Origin: Lepus europaeus
Lineage: Eukaryota; Chordata; Mammalia; Lagomorpha; Leporidae
NCBI RefSeq assembly: GCF_033115175.1
Contig: NC_084838.1
Span: 68,726,468 to 68,790,467 of the forward strand
DNA length: 64,000 bases
Reading direction: 5' to 3'
In this document: positions 32,810 through 45,891 of the stretch, in pieces
How the letters are laid out: every line of letters begins with the position of its first letter
Position numbering within the stretch: the stretch's first letter is position 1
Notes under the pieces: model-generated
Databases searched by the model: none
What the model saw: only the letters and a program-made list of their open reading frames with translations
Told to the model about the DNA's origin: nothing
Translations under genes and position numbers: made by a program

Positions 32810-33146
32810 TTTTAAAAACCAATTTTATTTATTTATTTAAGAGGGAGAAAGGGCAGGAGAGAGAGCAGGGAGAGAGCAAAGGAGAGCTCGAGGGAGCTTC
32901 CCTGCTGTTTTACACCCCAGATGCTCACAATAGCCTGAGGACTGAAGCTTGGAGCCAGGAACAGAATCCAGGACTTCCATATAAGCAACAGGAATCCAAC
33001 TACTTGAGCCATTGCTGCTGTCTCCTAGGGTCTGCATAAACAGGAAACTGGAATCAGGAGCTGGAGACAGGAACTGAACCCAGGCACTGCAGTGTGGGAT
33101 GTGGTTGCCCTAACTGGCATCTTAAACACTAGATGAAATGCCCACT
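32810..33146 (-). mobile_element. Old SINE
   Basis: It starts aaaaaccaattttatttattt and ends 'aaacactagatgaaatgccc'. It is diverged, with the 'gaactgaacccaggcactgc' motif of the older C-type group. Confidence 0.82.
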
Positions 33147-33187
33147 TCTGTGACTGTTTTTGTTTATTTTATTTTTTAATTTTTCGA

Positions 33188-33545
33188 GGGGCTGGTGCTG
33201 TGGTATAGTAGGCTAAGACTCCACCCATGGTGCTGGCATCCCAAATGGACGTTAGTTTGTGTCCTGGCTGCTCTACTTCCTATCTGGCTCTCTGCTATGT
33301 CCTGGGAAAGCAGTAGAAGATGGCCCAAGTGCTAGGCCCCTGCAAGTCCTCCCCCCAGCCCCCACCCCCAACCCTGACGGGGAGAACTGGAAGAAGCTCT
33401 TGGCTCCTGGCTTCAGATTGGCCCAGCTCTGGCCATTGCAGTCATTTGGGAAGTCAAACAGTGGATGGAAGACCTTTTTCTCTGTCTCTCCCTCTATCTG
33501 TAACTCTACCTCTCAAATAAATAAATAAATCTTCTTAAAAAATTT
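33188..33545 (+). mobile_element. Type B SINE bordering duplicated unit copy 2
   Basis: The head is ggggctggtgctgtggtat. The body has an extra C-rich insert (about 33346-33380). The last 60-70 bp plus the junction cttcttaaaaaattttt are almost identical to the inverted SINE at 13851-14185. Confidence 0.9.
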
Positions 33546-33805
33546 TTTTTGAATGTTGTAGACTATTTCTGTGCCAAAGGATCAGTCTGAGATGTAAACA
33601 TAAGGTCTTTTTAGATCTTTTTTGAGCCTTTCCCTCAGCATGCACAGTCATTTTCTTTAGATTATGAGACTGACACACTACCTATTGTGCTAGCAAGCCT
33701 CCTTGCACAGTCACTTTCTAATTTCTCCTACACATGAAATTCTCTTTGAATATTCTAGATTTTTAACGTCTAGATCCCCAAAGAGAAAAATGAAGTGTGG
33801 AGGGA
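33546..33805 (-). repeat. Duplicated unit, copy 2 (inverted)
   Basis: This is the reverse complement of 13590-13850, including gaatgttgtagactatttc, the tRNA-Met half and 'tagaatattcaaag'. It lacks a short T/C-rich insertion present in copy 1 near 13600-13615. Similarity ends at about 33805. Confidence 0.85.
33655..33699 (-). pseudogene. 5' half of a tRNA-Met(CAT)-like sequence, copy 2
   Basis: It is identical to the copy at 13697 except that the base after the anticodon arm reads A instead of G. The T-arm is likewise missing. The shared truncation shows the loss predates the duplication. Confidence 0.6.
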
Positions 33806-34076
33806 AAAAGGGCACTGGCCCTTTAAGTCCCATGGAATTTACTCCAACCAGAGGTAAAGAGGCTTACAACAACTTGGGGTGGTGGTAGGTTCAACAACAA
33901 TGGCCACCCTGCCCCAAAGTGTACTTCTGTGATCAGAAGCAGCAGCAATGATTGAAACATAGATCAGAGCTCAATTAGAACAGTGTCTTTTTTGCCAAAA
34001 CTTGCTCACATAAGCTGTGTGGGTTGCTCCAGGAACACGTGCATAGTTGCCTGCTACAGGATTAAAGGTCTGAGAT
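33806..34076. other. Intergenic between duplicated unit and young L1
   Basis: No gene or repeat was recognised. The right edge carries the L1 target word ggagagctgatacttt (34077-34092). Confidence 0.5.
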
Positions 34077-34092
34077 GGAGAGCTGATACTTT

Positions 34093-35903
34093 CCCCCCCC
34101 CAACTTTTATTTAATAAATATAAATTTCCAAAGTACAACTTTTGAATTATAGCAGCTTTCCCCCTCCCCCATAACTTCCCTCCCATCCGTAACCATCCCA
34201 TCTCCCACTCCCTCTCCCATCCCATTCTTCATCAAGATTCATTTTCAATTATCTTTATATACGGAAGATCAACTTAGTATATACTAAGTAAAGATTTCAA
34301 CATACTGCACCCACACAGACACACAAAGTATAGAGTACTGTTTGAATAGTAGTTTTACCATTAATTTGCATAGTACAACACATTAAGGACAGAGATCCTA
34401 CATGGGGAGCAGGTGCACAGTGACTCCCGTTGTTGATTTAACAATTGACACTTATTTATGATGTCAGTGGTCACCTGAGGCTCTTGTTATGAGCTGCCAA
34501 GGCTATGGAAACCTCTTGAGTTTACCAACTCTGACTTTATTTAGACAAGGCCATATTCAAAGTGGAAGTTCTTTCCTCCCTTCAGAGAAAGGTACCTCCT
34601 TCTTTGATGCCCTGTTCTTTCCGCTGGGATCTCACTCACAGAGATCTTTCATTTAGGTCATTTTTTTTCCACAGTGTCTTGGCTTTCCATGCCTGAGAAA
34701 CTCTCATGGGCTTTTTAGCTAGATCCCAATGCCTTAAGGGCTGATTCTAAGGCCAGAGTGCTGTTTAGGGCATTTGCCATTCTATGAGTCTGCTGTGTAA
34801 CCTGCTTCCCATGTAGGATCATTCTCTCCTTTTTAGTTCTATGAATTATTATTTGCAGACACTGGTCTTATTTATGTAATCCCTTTGACACTTAATCCTA
34901 TCTTTTTGATCAATTATGAACTTAAACTGATCACTTTAACAAGTAAGATGGCATTGGTACATGCCACCTTGATGGGATTGAATTGGAATCCCCTGGCACG
35001 TTTCTAGCTCTACCATTAGGGGTAAGTCTGAGTGAGCATGTGCTGAATGGTACATCTCCTCCCTCTATTATTTCCACTCATATTTAACAGGGATCACTTT
35101 TCAGTTAAATTTAAACACCTAAGAATAATTGTGTGTTAATTAATTAAAGAGTTAAACCAATGGTATTAAGTGGAACAGAAAAATACTTAAAGGAATAAAA
35201 TAGTAAGTTGTTCCTCGACAGTCAGGACAAGGGCTGATCAAAACATTGTTTCTCAGGCTGGCACCATGGCTTAACAGGCTAATCCTCCGACCTGCGGTGC
35301 AGGCACACCGGGTTCTAGTCCCGGTTAGGGTGCCGGATTCTATCCCGGTTGCCCCTCTTCAAGGCCAGCTCTCTGCTATGGCCCAGGAAGGCAGTGGAGG
35401 ATGGCCCAAGTCCTTGGGCCCTGCACCTGCATGGGAGACCAGGAGAAGCACCTGGCTCCTGGCTTCAGATCAGCATGATGTGCCGGCCACAGCGGCCATT
35501 GGAGGGTGAACCAACAGCAAAAAGGAAGACCCTTCTCTCTGTCTCTCTCTCTCACTATACACTCTGCCTGTCAAAAAAAATTATAAGAAAAAACATTGTT
35601 TCTCATAGTATCCATTTCACTTTAACAGATTTCCTTTTAGGTGCTCAGTTAGTTGTCATCGATCAGGGAGAACCTATGATATTTGTCCCTCTGGGACTGG
35701 CTTATTTCACTCAGCATGATGTTTTCTAGTTGGCTCCATTTTGTTGCAAATGACCAGATTTCATTTTTTTTAACTGCTGTATAGTATTCTATAAAGTACA
35801 TGTCCCATAATTTCCTTATCCAGTCTTCTGTTGATGGGCATTTAGGTTGAATCCATGTCTTAGCTATTGTGAACTGAGCTACAATAAACTTTGAGGTGCA
35901 GAC
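34093..35903 (-). mobile_element. Young rabbit LINE-1, 5'-truncated, perfect TSD
   Basis: The element is a 3' end of about 1.8 kb: 3' UTR with 'acttttatttaataaatataaatttcc' (sense AATAAA) and a C-rich run replacing part of the tail. On the minus strand at 35903-35649 the ORF2 C-terminus is readable (KTWIQPKCPSTEDWI, YTAVKKNEIWSFATKW, ENIMLSEISQSQ). The duplication ggagagctgatacttt (34077-34092 and 35904-35919) is perfect over 16 bp. There is no endonuclease or RT domain, so it cannot move by itself. A type A SINE sits inside it. Confidence 0.95.
35256..35589 (+). mobile_element. Type A SINE with perfect TSD, nested in L1
   Basis: aaaacattgtttctca flanks it (35240-35255 and 35590-35605). It inserted after the L1 at 34093-35903. 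Confidence 0.97.
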
Positions 35904-35919
35904 GGAGAGCTGATACTTT

Positions 35920-36569
35920 TCTAGGAGTTGCAATTGACTAAAATTAGCCACAACTTACTGTCCAAAGACTTCCCCCAATAAGTTGCAATGTTGCAGTAGA
36001 TTTTAGAGCTCTAAAATAGTTGTATCAGGCTAATTCCATCAATGCTATTGTTGTCTAGGTGGGGAGATCGATTCTTTGTGCTACTTATTCTACCATAAAT
36101 CAATTCTCTACAGTTGTTTTCATAAAGCAGTGCCAAATCTTTTATTATGCAATAGAGTTCATAGACAATAAACCATGGTTTCTTGGTTTCCATGGTTCAG
36201 ATGCAGCTGATCCCATTCCTTAGCAGAATTTTACCCTTGATAGGTGGGGCTACTAAACACATTTTCTGTCACTATCAAGAGACCTACACTGTTCTGAGTC
36301 AGTGGTCTTTGCCTACTGCTCTATAGCACATGTAAGCCTAGAGAACAGTATATGTGATACAGTTGTCCTCAAATCTAGAACTTACCATTCTGATCCATTT
36401 TGATGGATCAGAAAGCAGAAGCAGAATAGCTTTTGGAAGTTACTGATAAATTTCCCCTAGAGTGTTGCTGGCAAACTTGGCAAACTGGCAAATAAAGCTT
36501 GGTACTTTATTCCTATCCCTGCCAGTGGCGTGGAAGTGCCATCTATGGAAGACAGAACTTTCAACTCTT
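35920..36569. other. Intergenic, no gene recognised
   Basis: Unique sequence without convincing frames. It contains a short palindrome-like 'catttt gatggatcagaa' near 36395-36415. Confidence 0.45.
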
Positions 36570-36905
36570 ATCTTAGTCCATTCAGACTGCTATTTAAAAA
36601 AACCCATAAACCAGATAACTTATAAACAACAGAAACTTACTTCTCATATTCTGTAAGCTGAGAAGTCCAAGGTCAAAGTATCAGAAGATTCATTGTCTGG
36701 TGAGACCTGTTTTGTGGTTCATAAATGGTGCCTTCACACTGTATTCAGTCATGGTAGAAAGGGTAAACAAGCTTCCTTGGGTCTTTTAGAAGGGAAAAAA
36801 ATCCCATTTCACTGGGCTAATTACTTCCTAAAAGGCCCTGCCTCCTAATGGCATTATTGTTGGCATTAAGATTTCAACATAAGAATTTTAGGTGTTCAAA
36901 AAGGT
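36570..36905 (+). repeat. Ancient eutherian interspersed repeat (class not assigned)
   Basis: Familiar wording occurs in order: 'cttagtccattcagactgct', 'aacttataaacaacagaaac', 'gaagtccaaggtcaaagtatc', 'gtctggtgagacctg', 'aaaggccctgcctcctaatg', 'taagatttcaacataagaat'. This is a widespread old mammalian repeat, but I cannot name its family with certainty. Confidence 0.6.
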
Positions 36906-38033
36906 TTAGGCCTTAGCACCTTGTCCCTACCTTCTATTCCAATCTTTTCACTTATGTGAGCACTATGGGAAATGGGATCCTGAGAAAACCTAGAGTTTTG
37001 TTCCAGTATTCTTTCCAACCTGTGGTTCTTAAGGGTTGAGCCAAACCTAGGGTTGGGCATATTTGGATGGGTACCTATTCCAGAAACTATTTGAAGCTGC
37101 ATCCTGAAGTGTCTAAGTTAAAGTTAAATAGAGGGAAACTATGCTATAAAATCCAAATAGGTCCAGGTAGGCAAAGATGATCACATCATGAAGATAAACA
37201 GAGTAGAGGATGAGGAGAACCAATGCACGGGAAGGGTAGAAACAGATAGGGAAAGGAAGTCTGGAGAAAACCTTTGAACCAAAGTCCAATTTGTGGAGGC
37301 ATTTTGTTTGGTGCCCATGGCCATTGATGGAGGTATGCTGACATCTAACAAAAAAATCCAAAGCAAAATGAATGTGCAGCTCCAGGTTTAATAATTCTAC
37401 ATCCTCATTATCTTGTAAATGTACCCACCTCTGTCTCCCATGCAGTTGGTTTTTAAGTCTGGGGTATTGTAGATCTCAAATATTTTTAAACCCATTTTTT
37501 TTGGTGACTAGAGTGTTTTATGTAAAACACAAATTTGATAGTTAAATTTTTAACTGATGTATTTCAATGTTTCTCTGCTTCCTGCAGGATTAAATATTGT
37601 CTGAGGCAGCATATATGACAATTTACTCACATTAATGTTTTGCCTCTGCTTATTTTACCAAACTCATCTCTTTACCACGTTTCCTTTTCCTGTCTCACCA
37701 CAGTGACTTACTGGTATTTCCTGAAATATGCCTACATTCGTTCATGACTCAGTTCCTCTGAATATTGTCTGGTAAACTCATCCTAGTCCTCTATGACTTC
37801 CTGTCTCTCTGATGTCTCTACTAACCTGCCAAAGCAGAGAAACACCATTCCCAGAGGACTTTCTTCGTCTTTGGCATATAGCTCCATTTTAGCAGCTACT
37901 GAAGTGAACTGTAATGATTTAAAAATCTAAGTGTTTCTAGAGAGCATAGGCTGTGTCTAATTAACATCTCTGCCTCCAGGGCCTGTCAAGGTAACTGACC
38001 CATAGTAGGGGGTCAAGTTTCCTTTGAATATTC
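36906..38033. other. Intergenic, no gene recognised
   Basis: AT-rich unique DNA. 37940-38030 ('ggctgtgtctaattaacatc ... cccatagtaggggg') may be a weak L2 3' end. Confidence 0.45.
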
Positions 38034-38052
38034 AAAATGCTTTAAATATTTT

Positions 38053-38103
38053 TTTAAAGATTTATTTATTTATTTGAAAGTCAGAGTTATGCAGAGAGAG
38101 GAG

Positions 38104-38139
<36 letters not shown>

Positions 38140-38393
38140 CTTCTATCTTCCATCTGCTGGCTCACTCCCCAATTGGCCGCAACAGCTGGAGCTGCCCTAT
38201 CCGAAGCCAGGAGCCAGGAGCTTCCTCCAGGTCTTCCCAGGGGCCCAAGGATTTGGGCCATCTTCTACTGCTTTCCCAGGCCATAGCAGAGAGCTGGATC
38301 AGAAGTGGAGCAGCTGGGTCTTGAACTGGTGCTCATATGGCATGCCGGCACTGCAGATGGTGGCTTTACCTGCTATGGCATGGTGCTGGCCCC
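38053..38393 (-). mobile_element. Type B SINE with 19-bp perfect TSD
   Basis: aaaatgctttaaatatttt is at 38034-38052 and 38394-38412. The element has an (AG)n at about 38109-38137 and ends ggtgctggccc. Confidence 0.97.
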
Positions 38394-38499
38394 AAAATGC
38401 TTTAAATATTTTGTGGAAAAATTTGAGGAACTTGTCAACCAAGTCATGTCGTTGATAATAACTTTTGATCTATGATTTGTGTCTGAAGTATATGATATT

Positions 38500-38640
38500 A
38501 ATTCCTTCATTGATTCCAAAAGTATTTATTGAATATCTACCCTAAACCAGGCAACTACAATGATTAATTAAAACCAGATATGTGCTTTACTGTTCTCATG
38601 GAGTTGAAAATTATTGAAGAAATTGTTACAATGTATAAAT
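38500..38640 (+). repeat. Ancient L2/MIR-class fragment
   Basis: 'aaagtatttattgaatatctaccctaaaccaggcaac' followed by 'ttctcatggagttgaaa' matches a common old mammalian repeat motif. The class is uncertain. Confidence 0.5.
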
Positions 38641-38650
38641 TATTTATTTT

Positions 38651-38974
38651 TATTTTTTAAAAAGATTTCTTTATTCATTTGAAAGACAGAGTTACAGATG
38701 GAGGTAGAGCCTGAGAGAGAGCTCTTCCATTCTCTGGTTCACTCCCCAAATGACTGCAACAGCCAGAGCTGAGCTGATTTGAAGCCAGCAGTTTCTTTGG
38801 GATCTCCCACATGGGTTCAGGGACCCAAGGAATTGGGCCATCTTCCACTGCTTTGCCAGGCCTTAGCAGAGACCTGCATTGGAAGTGAAGTAGCCGGGAC
38901 TTGAACCAGTGCCCATATAGGATGCTGGTGCTGCAGGCTGGGGCTTTAACTTGCTATGCCACAGCTCCGGCCCC
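38651..38974 (-). mobile_element. Type B SINE
   Basis: It runs from tattttttaaaaagatttc to cacagctccggcccc. Flanks of type ataaattattt and atgaattattt are a likely TSD. Confidence 0.92.
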
Positions 38975-39028
38975 ATGAATTATTTTTTTTTAAAAGCTTT
39001 GCTTTTTACTTGAAAAGCAGAGACACAG

Positions 39029-39371
39029 TTTTTTTTTTTTTTTTTTTAAGATTTATTTATTTATTTAGAAAATCAGAATTACAAAGAGAGAAACAGAAAC
39101 AGAAATAGAGATCTTCTATCTGCTGGTTCACTCCCCAGCAATGGCCAGTGCTGGGCCAGGCCAAAGCCAGGCTGAAGTCAGGAGGTTCATCTGGGTCTCC
39201 CACGTGGACGTCAAGGGCCCAAACACTCAGGTCATCTTTCACTGCTTTTCCCAGGCAGGCCATTAACAAGGATCTGGAGCAGAAGTGGAGTGGCTGGACT
39301 CAAACCAGAAACTCAATATGGGATGAGGGCAATCCACCTGGCGACTTAACCACTGTACTAAGTGTCTGCCC
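39029..39371 (-). mobile_element. Old SINE
   Basis: A T-run then agatttatttatttatttaga, ending 'ccactgtactaagtgtctgccc'. The 40 bp before it (cttgaaaagcagagacacag) look like the tail end of another, truncated SINE. Confidence 0.83.
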
Positions 39372-41050
39372 TCACTTCTGTGAATTACTAAATAAAACAT
39401 GCTTTGGTTTTGATCAATTATGTCAGCCTGGGATTGTCCTTAACACAACAGGACTTTCAGAAGCGCAAGGTTGAATGCTATGGGCTATTTTCATTTCTCA
39501 CACACTGCAGGTTTGCCTATTGTTCTGCAGCACAGAAAGCCATGCTGCTTGATAAACACAACAAATTAATAAACATGTAAAATAGTTGAAAGTCTTATTT
39601 TACTACAAGCAAAACAATGTCTTCAGAAATTTGTGGAAGTCAGGCACACATCAGTGACTTTACAGCTTAACAAGGGTTTTAGAATTTATAGTGGTATTCC
39701 ATTTTGCTTGTAGGAAAACCCAAAGACTGTAGGGGGAGTATTCAAGAATCAACAAAACAGGATCACCTTTTTAAGCTGGAAGAATCACCTTTATGCAGTG
39801 AGAGGTCATTCATGTACCCAACAAATAAAGGTCCTAGCCTCTCTACTAAGAGCCAATAAAACACAATGTCTACCTTGGCAGTGTGATTACAGGAATGAAA
39901 GAATTTGCCAGGTCTTGGTATTTGAAAATGGAAAGGGAAAACAAACAAACAAGAAACATCACACAGCTCCTATGAAAATTCGATATCAGAAAGTTTAAAC
40001 AAACTCAAACCAGGTACCTATAATTCCTACTATCCTGATACCCCTGGGGTGCCGGGTTCTGCTTCTCATTTGGGCTTAAAAACAAGAACAGATTGGAGTC
40101 AAGGACAGTAGTGAGTTTGGTCCAATCAAAGGCCTAACAGCCAGCATTACAGGGAACAGATATTCTTTTTTAACTGTTGCCTAAGATAGGGGCTTATCTT
40201 TATTGAATGTAGCTGTACTGTTTTCTGTAGCCCCTCAGCTGGAGGTGGTTACTAACTGGGAAATGGTGCAGAACGAGGAAGCAATCTTCTTTTTGCTGTG
40301 GCAGAGACATGCTGCTACAGGGGTTAAACTTTAAAATCCTCATTGTGATAAAGTGATAAAAAACAAGGTACAAGGCAAAGTAAAGTTGCAATTTCAGCTT
40401 GAGTTCAAAGTACTAGCAATCTCATAAACTGAAGCTATTGCTTTGGGATGAGAGTGTTGAAAAAGTAAGTTCTATGAAATTTATAATGCAAATTTATCAA
40501 TCAATATACTAATACTTTTTCCCCTCTCTGTAGGTGTCAAAGAAGATGGACATTTTTCTTTATCATCATTTAAAAATAAGAATTATAGGTCAGGTGAAGC
40601 TTTCAAGATGGCTGGGTTCCTTTAGAGACTTAGAAAAGGAAGAAATAGGGAGGGAATAAAACTGCAGATTATTTCATAACTTTTACCAGTTGTAGACAGA
40701 AATCTACTTTGGCTTTCTAATAGACTAGTTTTCCAGACTATCTTATGGAGCCATTGTCCTAGCCATTGTATGAGACCTCAGAAAAGCTAGCATAGGGATG
40801 CAATTTTGTCTACAAACTTTAGTGTAAAATAACCCAAAAGTACAAAACTTTGGGGTTCTCTCATTCAACAGCAGTAAATATCTACATACAAAGGGGCGTT
40901 ATTTTTTCTCAAACCCGAACTCTGTCCATTTCCTGAATTCACTTTACCATTGTGATTTGGTTGCTGGTTTTAGTTGGGCAGAGTCGCAAATGCAATGAAG
41001 GACGGGGGCTCTTGTACTGGTTTGGTGGCCAGGCAAGGTTACCAAGAGGC
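39372..41050. other. 3' flank of TPD52L3; candidate poly(A) signal
   Basis: This is SINE-free unique sequence downstream of the minus-strand gene. The first AATAAA on that strand after the stop is at about 40199-40204, which would imply a 3' UTR of about 850 nt. No other gene is seen. Confidence 0.4.
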
Positions 41051-42010
<960 letters not shown>

Positions 42011-42693
42011 CCCGCAGCCGTGGTGGGTGACAAGGTCTGTCCTTCATACTATATTATCTGGCAGCTCATTTTACCTCATTAGCAGTTTTCAAGCCCTTGA
42101 AAGTAGGTTGAACCTTTGTGCTTAAATTTTTTTTTTAAAAGGCCCAGTGTGTAAAGTAAACCGCTACTACAGAATCAGCTGGGGAGTTCAGGACTCCTAG
42201 GGTTATCCCCTGCCCCATCTCTCCATCCCAGGTTTCCACAGGTGCCGGGAGAAACTCCTAGCACGATTCCGAAAGCCGGGTTTGAAGGCTTCACGGAACT
42301 CAGAGTCCAGTAGTAACTAAAATGATCCCAATGGAGTATCAACAGTGCCAGAGACCTTGAATAGGAGTACTTAAAAGGGGGTTTAAATCAGTCACAACTG
42401 CCCGTTATTTTTGGGAGGGTGTAGTGGTGCGAGTAAATAGCTTTTTCTAATTTAAATCTAATTAAAAAGGCTGTTGTTCTTTGATAATTTAGAGGAGAAG
42501 GGATATATGCAAAAGGGTAGAGTATGGGTTTTCAGTACTGCAGTTGCACTGTTTTTTCTCCCTGCACTCACATTTCTGAAAGCATGTCTGGCCACATTTA
42601 TGGTTGCCTGTTGTGTGAGGTGGTCTGCCTAGCATAGGAGAATCAGTTAAATAGGATCTATCAGAGTATCAACCCACTATGTCCTCCAATATT
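42011..42693. other. Upstream flank of TPD52L3, no gene recognised
   Basis: Composition returns to AT-rich after about 42050, and a T/A-run at 42128-42139 is the only simple feature. No divergent reading frame of interest was found. Confidence 0.45.
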
Positions 42694-43026
42694 GTTTTAA
42701 AATATATATGTTTATTTGATCAACCGTGGGGAGAGGGGAAAGAGACAGAGAGAGAGAGAGAGCAAGCGAACCAGCGGCTGGATTTTCCATCTATTGGCTT
42801 ACTCCCCAAATGGCCAGAACAGTGAGATGTCAAGAAGGTCAAAGCCAGGATCCAGCAACTCTATCCTGATCTGCTACATGAGTGGCAGGAGCCCAAACAC
42901 TTGGACCATCTTTTGCTGCCTTCCCAGGCACGTTAGCAGAAAGCTTGGTTAGAAGCAAAAGATCCAGGACTTGAGATGCCTACATGGCAAGTGGAGTCTT
43001 AATCTTTGCACCACAATGCAAGCCTC
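42694..43026 (-). mobile_element. Old type B SINE
   Basis: It runs from ttaaaatatatatgtttattt through an (AG)n to 'gcaccacaatgcaagcc'. Moderately diverged. Confidence 0.85.
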
Positions 43027-45204
43027 CACAGCTCTAAATTCTGTCCAGAGCTCAGAACCTCTGCTCAGCTCAGGCACCACTCACGTACAATTTACATAGC
43101 AGAGAAATCAACACATCAATTCAGTAAGCATATATTGTTACTATCTGGCTGCCCATTCCCACGGAATATCCTTGAGCAAATCTTAGATCCTAGTGAACTC
43201 TTGGTAGAATGTAAATGTGGAACATGATCTGATTCTCCGTAAATTTCAGCAATTTCCCATACTTCTGTCTGTGTGGCCGTGATAAAATACTCAGCTGTTC
43301 CATCCTTTGGGTTTACATTCAGTAACCCTTTCACAAAATTCACTAGTGTTGTTATTATCTTGCCCCTGAAATGTGTGCTTCTTTAGGTTAAGAAATGAGG
43401 TTTGTTCTTGTTGGAAACATGAAAGCTGATGAGCGATGTGGCTGTGTGTACAAAGGCCTGTAAAAGGCAGCAAGGACTTCCTAAAAAGCATTTTCATTTT
43501 GTTCCAGAGGGCAAAGTTCTCCACCATTGCCTGTGGAAATATTGGTGGTTTCAGGAATACTTCCAGATTCTGAAATAGGTATCTTTCAAAACTGAGAGTG
43601 GAGTGTAAAGAAATCATCCCTAAGCAAAGCCAGATAACATAAATGAAGATAATTAACATGGAACACACTTTTCCATTTTAAGTTGAGATTCTCAGTCAAC
43701 AGATCTGACTTGCACTTGATTTACCTTCTCTGGATTGTTTAAGCTACCAATATTGTTGCCTATTTTCTTCTTTATATGCTTCCTGCCTTCGAATTCAAAA
43801 TATGAAATCCTTTGTTAAACTTTGATTTCTTTTAATAGAATAATGGTTTTCCTCATAGCAAAACTGAACTGACTTCTTTCAAAGACTTGACTTTCAGATC
43901 CCAAATCAAGCCATGGCCTCTGGAAGGGAGGTTCCTAGTTGGCAATGATCTGACCTCCTGAGTAAACTTGTATAAATAAGTAGCACAATGCAACTATCTA
44001 TTTCATTAGGCTTGTGCATAATCACATATAAAACAACATGTATTTTTCATCTAATTTATAATGATTCTAACCTACTGGTGTAAAAGCTATCCTCTTAAGG
44101 TATAAAATAATAAATTATAATCCTGTCTTTTTAAGATTTCACTCTCTAAATCAGACAGTTAAATAAAACCGTATTATATAGAAAGGCTCACAAAATGGTA
44201 ACCAAAAACTGAAAGTTTTTGTCGTTATTTAAACACTAAAAAGCAGCCAAAATGTTTGATTCATGAACCTATGAAGAAAGAATTGTGAATTATTTGTAAT
44301 CCTATGATGGTTTGCTATCTTTTGTTTTCAAGGAAGACATTAACTTTTATAGTAAAGCATAAACTTTGAAACATTTCTCTGGTAAAGTGACAGATTTATG
44401 TCAGTCCCTTGTAAACAAAGGAAAGTGGTATAACAGGATTATGTTTTGACATATCGAAGCCTGTACATGTTGTTTTAAAAATAAATTCTTGAAACTTAAA
44501 TATAAAAGAAAGACATGCCCTTTACAAGGACTGGGTTGTTGGGATGGAAGAAGTGAGATTATCTTAACTGATAATCAAGTCTGGAAATGACTAGATTTCT
44601 ACCACTGCCAATAAATTTAATATTAGATTTCTTCGATTATAAATGATCAATAGGGTGACTTCTGATTATGTTGACTCATAAAATGATCAACATTGGTGAT
44701 TCAGATTGCCTCTAAAGAACAAACAACTCATCCTGTAGTCTGGTCATTTGTACTGCTAGATTAACCATAGTGAGTTCTCTAGGGCTTTGTTTCTATTATT
44801 ACAGAACCACTGCTATAAACATTTTGTTCATTTTAGCTGAATAACAGGAAAAATGCTTAAATATTTGATTGAGTCTGAAAATAAGGAATATAGTTGCAAC
44901 CCTGATCCAGTCAGAATGTTTTAAGAGCAGGAGGGGAAAATTAGTAGTTGGGCTTTTCTTGTAGAAAGGCAACGTATTGTATTTGATTTTCATTTGCAGG
45001 TTACTTTCAATATCCCATCATAGCTTACTGCCATCAATAATATAGGTAGTGAGTTATCTCCCGATAGGTATCCTCCAGCATGAACAAGAATGTTGGGTTT
45101 GGTTTCCAGCTACAAGCGTTACCACTGTCGGTTCTCGTATTTCAGCAGTTAAGTTGATCTTCATTTAAGACCAGTATGACATTTTTTTCAGTAACTCTTT
45201 TATT
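43027..45204. other. Unique intergenic stretch, SINE-free for about 2.2 kb
   Basis: No gene was recognised. Frames at 43116-43343 and 43291-43668 (minus) are open but show no family signature. The lack of SINEs over 2 kb is notable in this window. Confidence 0.45.
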
Positions 45205-45221
45205 TGGACTAATTAACTTTT

Positions 45222-45874
45222 TTTAAAAAAATATTTATTTATTAGCCGCCGCCACGGCTCACTTGGCTAATCCTCCGCCTGTGGCACCGGCACACAGGGT
45301 TCTAGCCCTGGTCGGGGCACCGGATTCTGTCCCGGTTGCTCCTCTTCCAGGCCAGCTCTCTGCTGTGGCCCGGGAGTGCAGTGGAGGATGGCCCAAGTGC
45401 TTGGGCCCTGCACCCGCATGGGAGACCAGGGGAAGCACTTGGCTCCTGCCTTGGGATCAGAGCGGTGCGTCGGCTGCAGCGGCCATTGGGGAGTGAACCA
45501 ACGGAAAAGGAAGACCTTTCTCTCTGTCTCACTGTCCACTCTGCCTGTCAAAAAAAAAAATTATTTATTTATTTGAATGTTGGAGTTACAGAGAGAGAGG
45601 AGAGGCAGAGAGAGGTCTACCAAGCTCTGGTTCGCTTGCCAGATGGCCGCAACAGCCGGAACTGCGCCGATCCGAAGCCAGGAGCCAGGAACTTCTTCTG
45701 GGTCTCCCATGCGGGTGCAGGGGCCCAAGGACTTGGGCCACCCTCTACTGCTTTCCCAGGCCATAGCAGAGAGCTGGATAGGAAGTGGAGCAGCCAGGAC
45801 TTGAACTGGCGCCCATGTGGGATGCCAGTGCTTCAGGCCAGGGCGTTAACCCACTGCATCACAGCACCGGCCCC
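45222..45874 (-). mobile_element. Type B SINE split by a nested type A SINE
   Basis: The TSD tggactaattaactttt flanks the whole block (45205-45221 and 45875-45891). The outer copy is interrupted within its AT-rich tail and ends cacagcaccggcccc. Confidence 0.95.
45245..45560 (+). mobile_element. Type A SINE nested in the tail of 45222-45874
   Basis: The head is gccgccgccacggctcac, lacking a few 5' bases. The tail is ctgcctgtc-A(n). It landed in the (attt)n tail of the older SINE, so its TSD is hidden among attt words. Confidence 0.93.
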
Positions 45875-45891
45875 TGGACTAATTAACTTTT

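Noticed and set aside
35649-35903. Active LINE-1 ORF2
   Set aside because: Only the C-terminal end remains. The endonuclease and reverse transcriptase domains are truncated away.
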